A stretch of DNA of 39,677 nt from an uncultured Synechococcaceae cyanobacterium (lineage in GTDB: Bacteria; Cyanobacteriota; Cyanobacteriia; PCC-6307; Cyanobiaceae), in assembly GCA_902536065.1 (NCBI GenBank), contig CACAVZ010000010.1, positions 1 to 39,677 of the forward strand, read 5' to 3'. The translations under genes and the position numbers were made by a program. Positions 14,835 to 24,745 of this stretch are shown here, one piece after another. Within the stretch, counting starts at the first letter, position 1, and each line of letters begins with the position of its first letter. Under the pieces are notes generated by a model. That model did no database searches, was not told the DNA's origin, and was given only the letters and a program-made list of their open reading frames with translations.

Positions 14835-16256
14835 ATGCTTTCGTCACAAATCAAATCAAATGAAATCGTTTTTGGTAGTTGCAATAAAGATTTATTAGAA
14901 GAAATTATTTTCTACGGCATTGGACTTGGTGCTGATTTTGTAGAAATATTTATAGAGAATACTGACAACTCAAGCGTTTTAGCTGAAGAAGATTTTATTA
15001 CAAGTGTAAGTCCATCATTTGGAAGGGGTGCTGGCATTAGAATCTTCAAGGGGAAAAAGGATGGATTTGTAAGTACAAATGATTTAACAAAGCATGGCTT
15101 GATGAGATCGGTATCTCAGGCTATTGAGATGTTAGACATAACAGACAACAAAAGAGAAGTATTTAACGGTTTAAATAAACATAGGGACTATAGTTTATCC
15201 AAGAAAAAATGGATTAAAGAAGTCCCATCTATTCATGAGATTAGTGAAAAACTACTAGTCAGCACAAAGTCTTTAAAAAAAAATAATAAAATAATAACTA
15301 GAAAAGGAAGTTACTCAAGAAATCTTCAAGAAGTAATTATAGCCTCCAGTGACGGAACCTATGTCTCAGATATCAGATTGCATCAAACAGTTGGACTCAA
15401 CCTAATTGCAAGTGATGCCCAATATAGATCTAGTGGAAGTAGAAGATTTGGATCATCAGGAATGCCTAATGAATTCAGATTATGGGATCACGAAAAAGCA
15501 GCTAATGATGTGTTTGAAAGTTCAATGAACATGTTATATGCAGATTATGTTGATGCAGGACAAATGCCTGTTGTATTAGCTAATAAATTTGGTGGCGTTA
15601 TATTCCATGAAGCCTGCGGTCATTTACTTGAAACTACTCAAATTGAGAGAGGAACAACACCATTTGAGAATAAATTGAATGAAAAAATTGCACATGAATC
15701 TGTAACAGCAATAGATGAAGGGATATCAGAAGGATCCTTCGGTTCATTATCAGTAGATGATGAAGGTATGGAACCCGAAAAATCAGTTCTTATAAAAGAT
15801 GGAATTTTAAAAAAATTCATATCCGACAGGGCAGGTGAATTAAGAACTGGTCATAAAAGAACAGGAAGTGGAAGAAGACAAAATTATTCTTTTGCTGCAG
15901 CCTCAAGAATGAGAAATACTTATATAGCTAAAGGTGAGCACTCGAAAGAGGATTTAATCAATAGTATTAGTGAAGGTCTTTACTGCAAATCAATGGGTGG
16001 TGGCAGTGTAGGTGCTACAGGGCAATTTAATTTTGCCGTAGAAGAAGGATATCTTATTAAAAATGGAAAATTAACTAGTCCAGTAAAGGGAGCAACATTG
16101 ATCGGTGAGGCTAAAGAAGTTATGCCAAAAATATCAATGTGCGGAAATGATCTCGAATTGGCTCCTGGATTCTGTGGATCCATTAGTGGAAGTGTCAACG
16201 TAACTGTTGGCCAACCTCATATTAAGGTTGATTCAATTACTGTTGGCGGAAGATAG
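14835..16256 (+). CDS. tldD: TldD-type metalloprotease subunit
   Basis: A 473-residue zinc metalloprotease subunit. The HExxxH site is HEACGH (258-263) in GGVIFHEACGHLLETT, and a conserved Cys (near 447, in PGFCGS) precedes the family's VGQPHIKVDSITVGG ending. TldD acts with TldE (PmbA) as a heterodimer whose central tunnel admits unfolded peptides; in E. coli it matures microcin B17 and removes CcdA antitoxin. The partner gene starts three bases after this stop, so both are made as one unit. The role in picocyanobacteria is probably general degradation of small unfolded peptides (inference). Confidence 0.94.
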   Translation: MLSSQIKSNEIVFGSCNKDLLEEIIFYGIGLGADFVEIFIENTDNSSVLAEEDFITSVSPSFGRGAGIRIFKGKKDGFVSTNDLTKHGLMRSVSQAIEMLDITDNKREVFNGLNKHRDYSLSKKKWIKEVPSIHEISEKLLVSTKSLKKNNKIITRKGSYSRNLQEVIIASSDGTYVSDIRLHQTVGLNLIASDAQYRSSGSRRFGSSGMPNEFRLWDHEKAANDVFESSMNMLYADYVDAGQMPVVLANKFGGVIFHEACGHLLETTQIERGTTPFENKLNEKIAHESVTAIDEGISEGSFGSLSVDDEGMEPEKSVLIKDGILKKFISDRAGELRTGHKRTGSGRRQNYSFAAASRMRNTYIAKGEHSKEDLINSISEGLYCKSMGGGSVGATGQFNFAVEEGYLIKNGKLTSPVKGATLIGEAKEVMPKISMCGNDLELAPGFCGSISGSVNVTVGQPHIKVDSITVGGR

Positions 16257-16259
16257 GAT

Positions 16260-17612
16260 ATGAATTCAAGAGAAATCACAACTCAAATCTCCAAAGCTGC
16301 AGATTTCCTAAATCTTAAAAAATGGGATTATGGAGCAAGCTTTTCCAATGATTATTCTGTGCAAGTAGATAAAGGAGAGGCTAAACAACTTAAGGCATCG
16401 CAAAAGCAAATTTTAACTATAAGAGTTTGGAATCAATCTAATCTAGTTGGTATTACTACAACAAGTGATATTAGTGAATCTGGTATTAAAAAAGCTCTTA
16501 AGCAAGCAAATATAGCTTCTGATTTCGGCAATAAGAATGAAACTACAGAATTTTCACCACTAGCGAAGGATCCTATTAAAGTTAAGGAAGTTAAAAAAAC
16601 AAATCCTGTTGGAATAAAAAAATTACTTACACTTTTAAGAGGAGCGGAATTAAAACTAATAGAAAGTCATGAATCCATAAAATCTGTTCCATATAATGGT
16701 TTATCTGAGAGTTTCTTTGAGAGAGTTTATGCAAATAGTGAGGGTGCCTTTCGAAGTTATTCCAAAAGTCAAGCCGCACTATATTTATATGCAAGAGCAG
16801 AAGAGAAAAATAAGAAGCCTCGTAGTTCTGGTTCCGTAAAACTTGGATATGGAGCTGATGATATAGATATAGAGTCGTGTATTAAAGAGGCTTCAAATAA
16901 AACAATTTCTCATTTAAATTATTCATCTATTAAAACTGATAAATATTTAATATGTTTTTCCCCAGAGTCTTTTTTAACTATCATTAACGCCTTTAGCTCA
17001 ATGTTTAATGCTAGAAGCATCATAGATGGAGTGAGCTTATCTAATAAAAATTCAATCGGAGAGGAACTATCTACAGAAGCACTTAATATTTATGATGATG
17101 GCCTTCACGAAAAGAATATTTCTTCAACACCATTTGATGGAGAAGGAACCCCAACCAAAAGACTATGTCTAATTAAGAGAGGGAGAATTGAAAATTTTAT
17201 ACATTCTGAATCAACTGCAAGAATATTCAAAACAACTCCTACTGGCCACGCTGGACTAGGATCAAAAGTCTCAGTATCTCCTGATTGGATCGTAGTTGAA
17301 AAATCAGACGAAAACTTTGATCTAAAAACATCACTAGATCACTATACTTATGAGGGAGAATTTGTTTATATCGAAGAGTTAAATGCAATCCATGCAGGTG
17401 TCAGAGCAAGTCAAGGTTCATTTTCTCTACCATTTGATGGATGGCTCTACAAAAACGGTAAAAAAATCTCAATAGAATCTGCCACAGTTGCAGGTGATAT
17501 CAAATATCTTTTGAAAAATATAGTAAATATTGAATCAAACCAGGAGGTAACAACTAGTGGAATTTCTCCACATATATGGGTAAATGAATTATCAATAACT
17601 GGTGACGCGTGA
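16260..17612 (+). CDS. pmbA: TldE/PmbA partner subunit
   Basis: A 450-residue homologue of TldD without an HExxxH site, as expected for TldE (PmbA), the non-catalytic half of the TldD/E protease. The N-terminal region (WDYGASFSNDYSVQVDKGE) and the C-terminal block (DGWLYKNGKKISIESATVAGD) are the characteristic parts. It follows tldD by three bases. Its stop overlaps the GTG of fmt (GTGA), so fmt is translationally coupled to it. The gene is complete, with no sign of damage. Confidence 0.92.
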   Translation: MNSREITTQISKAADFLNLKKWDYGASFSNDYSVQVDKGEAKQLKASQKQILTIRVWNQSNLVGITTTSDISESGIKKALKQANIASDFGNKNETTEFSPLAKDPIKVKEVKKTNPVGIKKLLTLLRGAELKLIESHESIKSVPYNGLSESFFERVYANSEGAFRSYSKSQAALYLYARAEEKNKKPRSSGSVKLGYGADDIDIESCIKEASNKTISHLNYSSIKTDKYLICFSPESFLTIINAFSSMFNARSIIDGVSLSNKNSIGEELSTEALNIYDDGLHEKNISSTPFDGEGTPTKRLCLIKRGRIENFIHSESTARIFKTTPTGHAGLGSKVSVSPDWIVVEKSDENFDLKTSLDHYTYEGEFVYIEELNAIHAGVRASQGSFSLPFDGWLYKNGKKISIESATVAGDIKYLLKNIVNIESNQEVTTSGISPHIWVNELSITGDA

Positions 17613-18595
17613 GAATTATATTCTGGGGAACACCTGAATATTCAATTCCTAGTCTTGATATTTTTATTAAATCTAGGCACAAGGTAATTGCAGTGGTTAG
17701 CCAACCGGATAAGAAGAGATCTAGGGGAAATAAATTAATAGCCTCCCCTGTAAAAAGCATTGCTGAGAAAGAATCTATAAAAATTTATACTCCAGAAAAA
17801 ATCAGAGGCAATATAGATTTTATAAATGAACTTAAATCACTTTCATGTGATTTATTTATTGTTATAGCTTACGGGAAAATTTTACCCAAAGAGATATTGG
17901 AAATCCCAAAATTTGGTTCTTGGAACGCACATGCTTCATTACTTCCAAGATGGCGTGGTGCCGCCCCAATTCAATGGTCCCTAATAAAAGGCGATGAATT
18001 TACTGGTGTAGGAATTATGAAAATTAATGAGGGACTAGATACTGGCGACATATTATTGGAAGAAAAAATTAAAATCAATAATAACGATAATTTAAATACT
18101 CTATCGGAAAAACTGAGTATTTTATCGGCAAAATTATTTTTAAATGCTACATCTTTAATAGAAGAAAATATTAATAAAGGTACTAATCCTCAATTAACAA
18201 AACAAAATAACCTTGGAAGAAAATTTACTTACGCAAGAATGATTGAGAAATCAGATTATAGAGTTATTTGGAGTATTGAGGCATTTAAAATTTCTCAAAA
18301 AGTAAAAGCATTATTTCCAAGAGCAAATACAACTTTTAGAGGTAAGAACCTAAAAATAATTAAAATCAAAGTTTTGAGTAGTGATGAAGTTAAAAATGAA
18401 AAATACCTTTTAATGAGTAATTCTTCAAAACCAGGTATTATTCTTGCTGTCATAGAAAATGAAGGAATAATAATTGCAACTAAAACTGATCCGATTATTT
18501 TGTTAGAAGCCAAACTTGAAGGTAAAAACATATCTAGCAAAAATCAATTGATACAACAGTTAAAACCAACAGTAGGTGATTATTTCTCAGATTAA
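17609..18595 (+). CDS. fmt: Methionyl-tRNA formyltransferase
   Basis: A 328-residue enzyme that formylates Met on initiator tRNA with 10-formyl-tetrahydrofolate. The N-terminal transferase domain shows the catalytic set Asn106, His108 (SWNAHASLLPRWRGAAP) and Asp144 (NEGLDTGDI). The C-terminal OB-like domain (about 215-328) begins near ARMIEKSDYRVIW. Translation starts at GTG, overlapping the pmbA stop; no better start exists without losing RIIFWGTPEYS, the family's N-terminus. It is convergent with terC, and the two stops overlap by four bases. Confidence 0.96.
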   Translation: MRIIFWGTPEYSIPSLDIFIKSRHKVIAVVSQPDKKRSRGNKLIASPVKSIAEKESIKIYTPEKIRGNIDFINELKSLSCDLFIVIAYGKILPKEILEIPKFGSWNAHASLLPRWRGAAPIQWSLIKGDEFTGVGIMKINEGLDTGDILLEEKIKINNNDNLNTLSEKLSILSAKLFLNATSLIEENINKGTNPQLTKQNNLGRKFTYARMIEKSDYRVIWSIEAFKISQKVKALFPRANTTFRGKNLKIIKIKVLSSDEVKNEKYLLMSNSSKPGIILAVIENEGIIIATKTDPIILLEAKLEGKNISSKNQLIQQLKPTVGDYFSD

Positions 18596-19302
18596 GTTTT
18601 TAATTCTTTTTTAGAGAAGCCCCAAATGAAAGCAAAAAGAATCAAAATATAAAAATAATAGTCTGGAAGAATAGACTCTTTAATTAAAGTATTTAGCAGA
18701 AGCTTGATCCCAACAATCAAAATTGCTACGTAACCAGCTGTTTCTAATCTAGAAAATATATCCAGAAGTTTTAGGAAAATCCCAGATGTGAATCTTAACG
18801 CTAATACTCCAATTACTGCTCCAAATATAATTAATATGTATTGATCGCTTATTGCTACTGCAGTAGTAATACTGTCTATAGAAAATGCAAAATCAGTAAT
18901 TGAAAGAAGTGCTACAACTCTTAAAAACCTAAAATTATTTTTCTTATTATCTGTATCATTTTCAGCGTTTTCTACATCTGAATTTAAAAAAACATTAGAG
19001 AGGAATAAGTATATTAAATAAAAACCAGCAAAAACCCTAATAAGAATAAACTTTAGAAGAACATTAGATAATACGATGAGAATAATTCTAAATAATAAAG
19101 ATATTGTTATACCAATATTTAAGGCTCTTGATCTTAATTCTGAACTGTCGAGGGATTTAGTAAGAGAAGCTAGTGCTACAGCATTATCTGCAGATAATAA
19201 TAATTCTAGAGCAATTAATATTGGTAAAAGTGTAAAGATTTCGTACCAACTGTCTACCTGATCTAGTGTGGGTATAAAAGAATTTATAGCTGCTGAATCC
19301 AT
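18592..19302 (-). CDS. TerC family membrane protein
   Basis: A 236-residue protein with about seven membrane helices. The family hallmarks are the acidic-charged membrane motifs LELLLSADNAVALASL (about 33-48) and SITDFAFSIDSITTAVAIS (about 133-151). TerC proteins (also Alx) are linked to Mn2+ export and to helping membrane-protein insertion; the plant homologue is needed for thylakoid formation. The start used is the ATG one codon inside the longest frame, which begins at TTG. It is divergent from mfd, with 74 bases between the starts. Confidence 0.9.
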   Translation of the reverse strand: MDSAAINSFIPTLDQVDSWYEIFTLLPILIALELLLSADNAVALASLTKSLDSSELRSRALNIGITISLLFRIILIVLSNVLLKFILIRVFAGFYLIYLFLSNVFLNSDVENAENDTDNKKNNFRFLRVVALLSITDFAFSIDSITTAVAISDQYILIIFGAVIGVLALRFTSGIFLKLLDIFSRLETAGYVAILIVGIKLLLNTLIKESILPDYYFYILILFAFIWGFSKKELKT

Positions 19303-19376
19303 CAAATATTATGCACAATCAGTATAAAATCTAATATAATGTATCGGATATTTGCAATCAAGATTGATAACTATAA

Positions 19377-22300
19377 ATGAGTTTAAATACTTTAGTTGAT
19401 TATATTTCAAACTCACAAATCACTTCTGAATTAATAAAAAGAATTTCAAAAAATAATGAATTAAATATTGTTGGTTCAAGTAGATATGCAAAATCAATAA
19501 TCTTAGATAGCATCGCAAAAAAAGAGGAAAAAAATATATTATTAATATGTCCTAATGTAGAAATTGCCTACAAATGGATTGGTTATTTTGAAAGTATAAA
19601 TGATAAAGCAGTTTTATATTATCCTCCAACAGAACATCTACCATACTCATCAATAAATAAGTCCAAAGAGATTGAATTTAGTCAGCTTACTGTTTTATCT
19701 AAATTAATAAAAAAAGAGAAAAATCAACTTAATATTGTTATAACAACAGAGAGATCACTACAACCTCATCTAATAAATAAAAACTTATTAATTGAAAACA
19801 AGTTAGATTTGCAAAAAGGGGATCAAATCGAGATTCAAGAATTAGCAAATAAACTTACTTTGCTTGGTTATACAAAGGATAATATAACTTCAACAGAGGG
19901 ATTCTGGACTAGGAGAGGGGAAATAATAGATATTTATCCTGTCAATAATGAGTTTCCTATAAGATTAGAATTTTTTGATAATGTAATTGAGAAGATAAGA
20001 GAATATGACCCCCTTTCACAGAAAACATTAGAAAGTATCAATAATATTGAAATAATACAGGCTGGATTTGATTTGCTAATAAAAGATAAGTTAAATAATT
20101 TTTCAAAGAACGGTATTTTTAATTCAGAAGATATAAATAAAAATAATCTTGATCGTTATTTAGGAATAATTGAAAAACAACCCTCAAATATAATAGATTT
20201 TATTGATAGGGAAACAATTCTTGTAATTGATGAATTAGAAGATTGTACGAAATTTGCAAATAATTGGTATCTAGATTCAGAAAGTAATTTTAATAATTGT
20301 GAGTATGAATTAAATGAGAACCTTAAAAATAATGATATTTATTTAGAGGCCAAACCTAATTTACATTTAAAGTTTGACGAAATATTAAATTCACTAGGAA
20401 ATTTTAATTTGATAAAATTTTATGAATTTGAATCTAAAATAAATATTGATAATAAGTTTTTGTTAAATGATAAAAGAATAAATTCATACTCTAAAAATAT
20501 AGGAAAATTATCCAATGATATAAATAAAAATATAAAAAATAATGAAAAAGTATGGATATTATCAGCCCAGCCATTAAGAACTAGGACTTTACTTTTTGAG
20601 CACGAATGTAATACAAACTTCTTAAACAATCCTAATGATATTGATAAAGCATTTAAGACAATAAATAATTCAACTCCTGTAATTTTAAAAAATAAGAACA
20701 ATTATGAAATCGAGGGTTTTTATCTTCCGATATGGAAAGTTGTCCTGATAACAGATAAAGAATTATTTTCACAACAATCTCTTTTTAATAATGTATTCAT
20801 AAGAAGAAAAAAAAGAAGTGTAAATTCAAATATAAATGTAAATAAGATTAGTCCCGGTGATTTTATAGTTCATAAAAATCATGGAATAGGAAAATTTTTA
20901 AAAATAGAAAAGATAAATATTACAGGAGATTCAAGAGATTATTTAGTTATTCAATATCAGGATGGGAAAATAAGTGTTGCCGCTGATCAACTTGGTAGTG
21001 TTAACAGATATAGATCAAGCGGAAAAATAAAGCCAAAAATAAATAAATTAGGAGGTACGGAATGGGAAAGAATAAAAGATAAAAATAAGAAACAAATCAA
21101 AAAAGTTGCTGTCGATATTTTAAAACTTTACGCAAAGAGAGAAAAATTAAAGGGGTACATTTACCCAAAAGATGGTCCTTGGCAAGATGAATTAGAGGAA
21201 TCATTCCCTTATCAACCAACACCTGATCAAATTACTGCTGTAAAAGAAATAAAATCTGATATGGAAAGCGATAAGCCAATGGACAGGTTAGTTTGTGGAG
21301 ATGTAGGATTTGGCAAAACAGAAGTCGCAGTTCGGGCTATTTTTAAGGCTATTACATCAGGTAAACAGGTAATATTACTAGCACCCACAACAATCCTAGC
21401 TCAGCAACATTGGAGAACAATAAGCAATAGATTTTCACCTTACCCAATAAAAGTATCATTACTCAATAGATTTAAAACCGTTAATGAAAGAAAGGAAATC
21501 TATGCAGGCTTAAAAAATAACAAAATTGATTTGGTTGTAGCTACGCACCAAATTTTAGGAAAAGAAATAGAAATTAAAAACTTAGGACTACTTGTTATTG
21601 ATGAAGAACAAAGATTTGGAGTAAGGCAAAAGGAGAAAATTAAAAAAATCAAAACCAATATAGACGTTTTAACTCTCTCAGCAACTCCAATTCCAAGGAC
21701 TCTTTATATGAGCTTATCTGGACTAAGAAAAATGAGCTTACTTAATACTCCTCCTCCATCAAGAAGATCAATAAAAACGTACTTATCTGAAATAGATATG
21801 GATATTATAAGAACTGCCATTAATCAAGAACTTGATAGGGGAGGTCAAATTTTTTATGTTCTTCCAAGAATTTCTGATATTGATCAAGCTGCAAACAAAT
21901 TAAAAAATATGTTCCCAAGCTTAAAATTTATTGTTGCTCATGGGCAAATGAATGAAACAGAGCTTGAAAATGCGATGATTGCCTTTAATAATGGAGAAGT
22001 AGATCTAATGATATGCACAACGATAATTGAGAGTGGATTAGACATTCCTAAAGTAAATACAATAATTATTGAAGATTCTCACAAATTTGGCCTTTCACAA
22101 CTTTATCAACTTAGAGGAAGAGTTGGCAGAAGCGGTGTACAAGCTCATGCTTGGTTATTTTATCCAAATATAAATAAAATTAATGATGCTGCAAAAGAAA
22201 GATTGAAAGCTATAAAAGACTTTTCAGAACTAGGAAGTGGATACCAACTTGCAATGAAAGATATGGAAATAAGAGGCGTTGGAAGTTTACTAGGTGAAGA

Positions 22301-22892
22301 ACAAAGTGGAAAGGTTAATGCTATTGGATATGACTTATATATAGAAATGCTCCATGAGGCAATTTCAGAAATCAGTGGGCAAGAAATACCAGATGTTAGC
22401 GACACACAAATTGATCTCCCAATTAATGCGTTTATACCTGCAACATGGATATTAAACAGGGAAGAGAAGCTGGAAGCTTACAAATCAGCTACTGAATGTA
22501 CAAATAATAATGAATTAACTGAATTGATTACAGACTGGGTGAATAGATATGGAACCTTACCCAAACCTGTTGAGTCCTTAATTATGATAATGAGACTAAA
22601 ATTATTAGCTAAAAAATGTGGTTTTAATAAGATCAAACTCAAAAAACCTAATATTATGATTGAAACCAAACTAAAAAATACTACTTTTAAAATTCTTAAA
22701 AATTCCTTAGCAAGTAGTGTTCAAAATAAATTTAATTTTGATGAGGGAGAGAAATTATCAACGATAACAATAAGGGGTTTGGGAGCAACCGAAATTCAAT
22801 ATCAAATTGATCAATTAATGTATTGGTTTGGTTCATTTGTAAAAGTAATAAATAATTTCGACAAAGATCTTTTACATAGGGAAAAAGAATAA
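19377..22892 (+). CDS. mfd: Transcription-repair coupling factor Mfd
   Basis: A 1171-residue ATP-dependent translocase that removes RNA polymerase stalled at DNA lesions and recruits UvrA. In order: an N-terminal UvrB-like module (about 1-350, with TTERSLQPHL and GFWTRRGEIIDIYPV), the RNA-polymerase-interacting domain (about 495-560, ISPGDFIVHKNHGIGKF), helicase motor domains with Walker A GDVGFGKTE (about 640-648), DEEQ box (about 742), LSATPIPRTLYM, and LRGRVGRS (about 909-916) in the TRG region, then the C-terminal regulatory domain that masks the UvrA site. The length is normal for the family. A TTAA-rich 70-base gap precedes it. It appears complete and monocistronic. Confidence 0.97.
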   Translation: MSLNTLVDYISNSQITSELIKRISKNNELNIVGSSRYAKSIILDSIAKKEEKNILLICPNVEIAYKWIGYFESINDKAVLYYPPTEHLPYSSINKSKEIEFSQLTVLSKLIKKEKNQLNIVITTERSLQPHLINKNLLIENKLDLQKGDQIEIQELANKLTLLGYTKDNITSTEGFWTRRGEIIDIYPVNNEFPIRLEFFDNVIEKIREYDPLSQKTLESINNIEIIQAGFDLLIKDKLNNFSKNGIFNSEDINKNNLDRYLGIIEKQPSNIIDFIDRETILVIDELEDCTKFANNWYLDSESNFNNCEYELNENLKNNDIYLEAKPNLHLKFDEILNSLGNFNLIKFYEFESKINIDNKFLLNDKRINSYSKNIGKLSNDINKNIKNNEKVWILSAQPLRTRTLLFEHECNTNFLNNPNDIDKAFKTINNSTPVILKNKNNYEIEGFYLPIWKVVLITDKELFSQQSLFNNVFIRRKKRSVNSNINVNKISPGDFIVHKNHGIGKFLKIEKINITGDSRDYLVIQYQDGKISVAADQLGSVNRYRSSGKIKPKINKLGGTEWERIKDKNKKQIKKVAVDILKLYAKREKLKGYIYPKDGPWQDELEESFPYQPTPDQITAVKEIKSDMESDKPMDRLVCGDVGFGKTEVAVRAIFKAITSGKQVILLAPTTILAQQHWRTISNRFSPYPIKVSLLNRFKTVNERKEIYAGLKNNKIDLVVATHQILGKEIEIKNLGLLVIDEEQRFGVRQKEKIKKIKTNIDVLTLSATPIPRTLYMSLSGLRKMSLLNTPPPSRRSIKTYLSEIDMDIIRTAINQELDRGGQIFYVLPRISDIDQAANKLKNMFPSLKFIVAHGQMNETELENAMIAFNNGEVDLMICTTIIESGLDIPKVNTIIIEDSHKFGLSQLYQLRGRVGRSGVQAHAWLFYPNINKINDAAKERLKAIKDFSELGSGYQLAMKDMEIRGVGSLLGEEQSGKVNAIGYDLYIEMLHEAISEISGQEIPDVSDTQIDLPINAFIPATWILNREEKLEAYKSATECTNNNELTELITDWVNRYGTLPKPVESLIMIMRLKLLAKKCGFNKIKLKKPNIMIETKLKNTTFKILKNSLASSVQNKFNFDEGEKLSTITIRGLGATEIQYQIDQLMYWFGSFVKVINNFDKDLLHREKE

Positions 22893-22964
22893 ATTATTAA
22901 AAAATTATTTAAAATTCGCGAAAGAGATTAATTTCGGTTAGGTTAAATAAAATTTTTATTTTCA

Positions 22965-23126
22965 ATGGGTGAATATATTGATGTTGGGGTTCAAAATGCA
23001 ATTATACCTTTATCAATAATATTGTCTTCTCTAGTAATTGGTGTTTATGCATTATTAGGTGTTGAGACCGAAAATGATGATGATGATTCTGATTCTGGTA
23101 GCGGTGGCTTAATGCAACCAATCTAA
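22965..23126 (+). CDS. Small single-span membrane protein with acidic tail (53 aa)
   Basis: A 53-codon gene, ATG to TAA. One membrane helix (about residues 12-32, AIIPLSIILSSLVIGVYALL) is followed by an acidic, Asp/Ser/Gly-rich tail ending GGLMQPI. The clean helix plus a conserved-looking tail ending supports a real protein, but I cannot name the family. It ends two bases before the stop of the convergent 122-aa membrane-protein gene. Confidence 0.6.
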   Translation: MGEYIDVGVQNAIIPLSIILSSLVIGVYALLGVETENDDDDSDSGSGGLMQPI

Positions 23127-23128
23127 AG

Positions 23129-23497
23129 TTACCTATAACTTATAGGTCTAGTTTTTGTATTTGCTATCCTAATAATTCTATAAAAAGATCCTATTAATAA
23201 AATCAAAGCAAAAAAAGAAGTAAGAAAAATAAATATAACCAAAAATATGTCAGAAAGATTCGAAATTAGATCAACTATTAATGTAAAAGACTTATTAAAA
23301 GTGGTGGGTAAATTTATTAGAAGTAAATTTTTATTTGGTATTAAATAATTTATATAGACTAATAAAATACTGAAAATAAACATGAAAACAGATTCAGTAA
23401 ATAATCTTCTTTTAGATTTCCTTCTTAGACTTAATTTTTTTTTAAAAATATATTTTTCAGAATTTATATTCAAATTGGGGATGTTTAAATCTGCCAT
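23129..23497 (-). CDS. Two-span membrane protein, unknown (122 aa)
   Basis: A 122-residue protein: a polar N-terminus starting ADLNIPNLNINSEKYIFKKK with a strongly basic stretch (LSLRRKSKRRLF, about 22-33), then two membrane helices (about 34-52 and 80-105) and a basic tail. The basic cluster before the first helix predicts a cytosolic N-terminus. It is a conserved-looking picocyanobacterial protein of unknown role. It starts 90 bases downstream of the DUF4335 gene on the same strand; the gap contains only AT-rich sequence. Confidence 0.65.
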   Translation of the reverse strand: MADLNIPNLNINSEKYIFKKKLSLRRKSKRRLFTESVFMFIFSILLVYINYLIPNKNLLLINLPTTFNKSFTLIVDLISNLSDIFLVIFIFLTSFFALILLIGSFYRIIRIANTKTRPISYR

Positions 23498-23587
23498 TTA
23501 TAAAAGCTCAAACAATGAATTAATAATTATTTTGAAAAGAAATTAACCTATATTATCGTTTTTATAGTTAGGACGCTATATTTTTTT

Positions 23588-24178
23588 TTATTTAAGATTT
23601 ATTAGTTCATTTTTTTCATTATTTTCAAGAGGATTATAAAAATAAATAAGAGTAGATGAGAATATTACTAGGGAGCAAATTGAAATAAAAGGTGGAAGAA
23701 GAAATTTAAAAAATTTAATTTTATTGTTTAATGGAAATCTTACTTTTTTTGACATGTTATCTAAAAGAGAATATTTTTTTATTCTGACTTTCGATGATTC
23801 ATTCAACTGATCAAAACAGTTTACGATATCAGATAATGATGAATTTCCAATCTTTATAGTTAATGGTTTAACATCTGATTTAGAACTCTTTAAAACAATA
23901 TTATGTATGTAGAGATTATCAGCTTTTATATCGATCAATTTGGATTCATATAATGGAATTTCGCCAGTTATTAAAAGATTTGAATATATATAAAATGCCT
24001 CCATAATTGGATATAAATGGTCAAATTTGCCCTCAATAAGAGGTTTATCAATAATGTTTAATTTCCATCCTGAAATAATTGATATTTGACTTTTATTTTC
24101 GTTGTTTGAATAATCTGGTAATCCTACTATTTCAAGACTAACTGAAGATTGATGAAATGAAAATTTATTCTGCAACAT
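23588..24178 (-). CDS. DUF4335-like protein with C-terminal membrane anchor
   Basis: A 196-residue protein. The N-terminal two-thirds are a strand-rich domain (FHQSSVSLEIVGLPDY, ISIISGWKLNIID), followed by one membrane helix near residues 160-180 (FKFLLPPFISICSLVIFSST) and a short tail. The beginning (short polar strand with SLEIVG) and its position next to a DUF3038 gene fit the cyanobacterial DUF4335 family, whose genes are usually adjacent to DUF3038. The function is unknown. It starts one base after the DUF3038 stop, so the pair is translated together. Confidence 0.6.
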   Translation of the reverse strand: MLQNKFSFHQSSVSLEIVGLPDYSNNENKSQISIISGWKLNIIDKPLIEGKFDHLYPIMEAFYIYSNLLITGEIPLYESKLIDIKADNLYIHNIVLKSSKSDVKPLTIKIGNSSLSDIVNCFDQLNESSKVRIKKYSLLDNMSKKVRFPLNNKIKFFKFLLPPFISICSLVIFSSTLIYFYNPLENNEKNELINLK

Positions 24179-24179
24179 A

Positions 24180-24704
24180 TTAAAAATTAAATAAAAAATT
24201 TTTTAACTTTTTAGTGCCTTCATTAGATATACAAAGGGATAAAGTGAGCAAAGATTTTATAAGAATTTCATCATTTTCAGCTTGAGTTAAAAGCTTTCTA
24301 ACTTTAATACTTTGTAAATTAAACCTTTCGTTGATTAACTCAATAAATCTCTTATGAAATTCATTCCAAATAATGGGACTCGATTTAGATTCTTCTTTAG
24401 ATTGAAGAATTTCCCTGATATAGGGATATAAATATTTAGACATTTCTACAGTAATTTTTACAAGTGCATCAAATTCCTCTAACTTAATATTGTTATTTAT
24501 ATGCGATTTTCTCAACGGATTATTATTCCTTAGTTTCCAAATAGTGATTTTATTTGGTAAAACATCATTTAGTCCAAGTCTAGTAGATAAATCATAAAAA
24601 GTTTGAATACCATTTAGATCTATGGTCTCTAATATTAATAATAAAAAATCAAGTTTTTCTACAGATTGTCTTGATACCTGATTTCCTTTAGTTAAAACAG
24701 TAAT
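24180..24704 (-). CDS. DUF3038 family protein, probable ATT start
   Basis: The frame is open from an upstream stop (24714-24716) down to 24180. Its coding signal clearly begins well before the only conventional start, a TTG at 24513-24515. The upstream codons read LDFLLLILETIDLNGIQTFY and then LGLNDVLPNKITIWKLR NNNPLR, which matches the conserved first half of DUF3038. No ATG, GTG or TTG occurs in that 63-codon stretch; an ATT at 24702-24704 gives the natural-looking start M-T-V-L-T-K-G-N-Q and 174 residues in all. The remaining part (LEEFDALVKITVEMSKYL and onward) completes the family. ATT starts are rare (infC is the classical case). A point change or sequencing error of an ATG is the alternative. 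Confidence 0.7.
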   Translation of the reverse strand: MTVLTKGNQVSRQSVEKLDFLLLILETIDLNGIQTFYDLSTRLGLNDVLPNKITIWKLRNNNPLRKSHINNNIKLEEFDALVKITVEMSKYLYPYIREILQSKEESKSSPIIWNEFHKRFIELINERFNLQSIKVRKLLTQAENDEILIKSLLTLSLCISNEGTKKLKNFLFNF

Positions 24705-24745
24705 TGTTCTTGATTAGATATAGGCTAATTATAACAGAATTATTA

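Noticed and set aside
15638-15820. Minus-strand frame within tldD
   Set aside because: Shadow of the catalytic region of a well-recognised gene.
24180-24515. The 111-residue version of the DUF3038 protein starting at TTG
   Set aside because: It would cut off the conserved N-terminal half that continues in frame upstream; the longer ATT-started version fits the family better.
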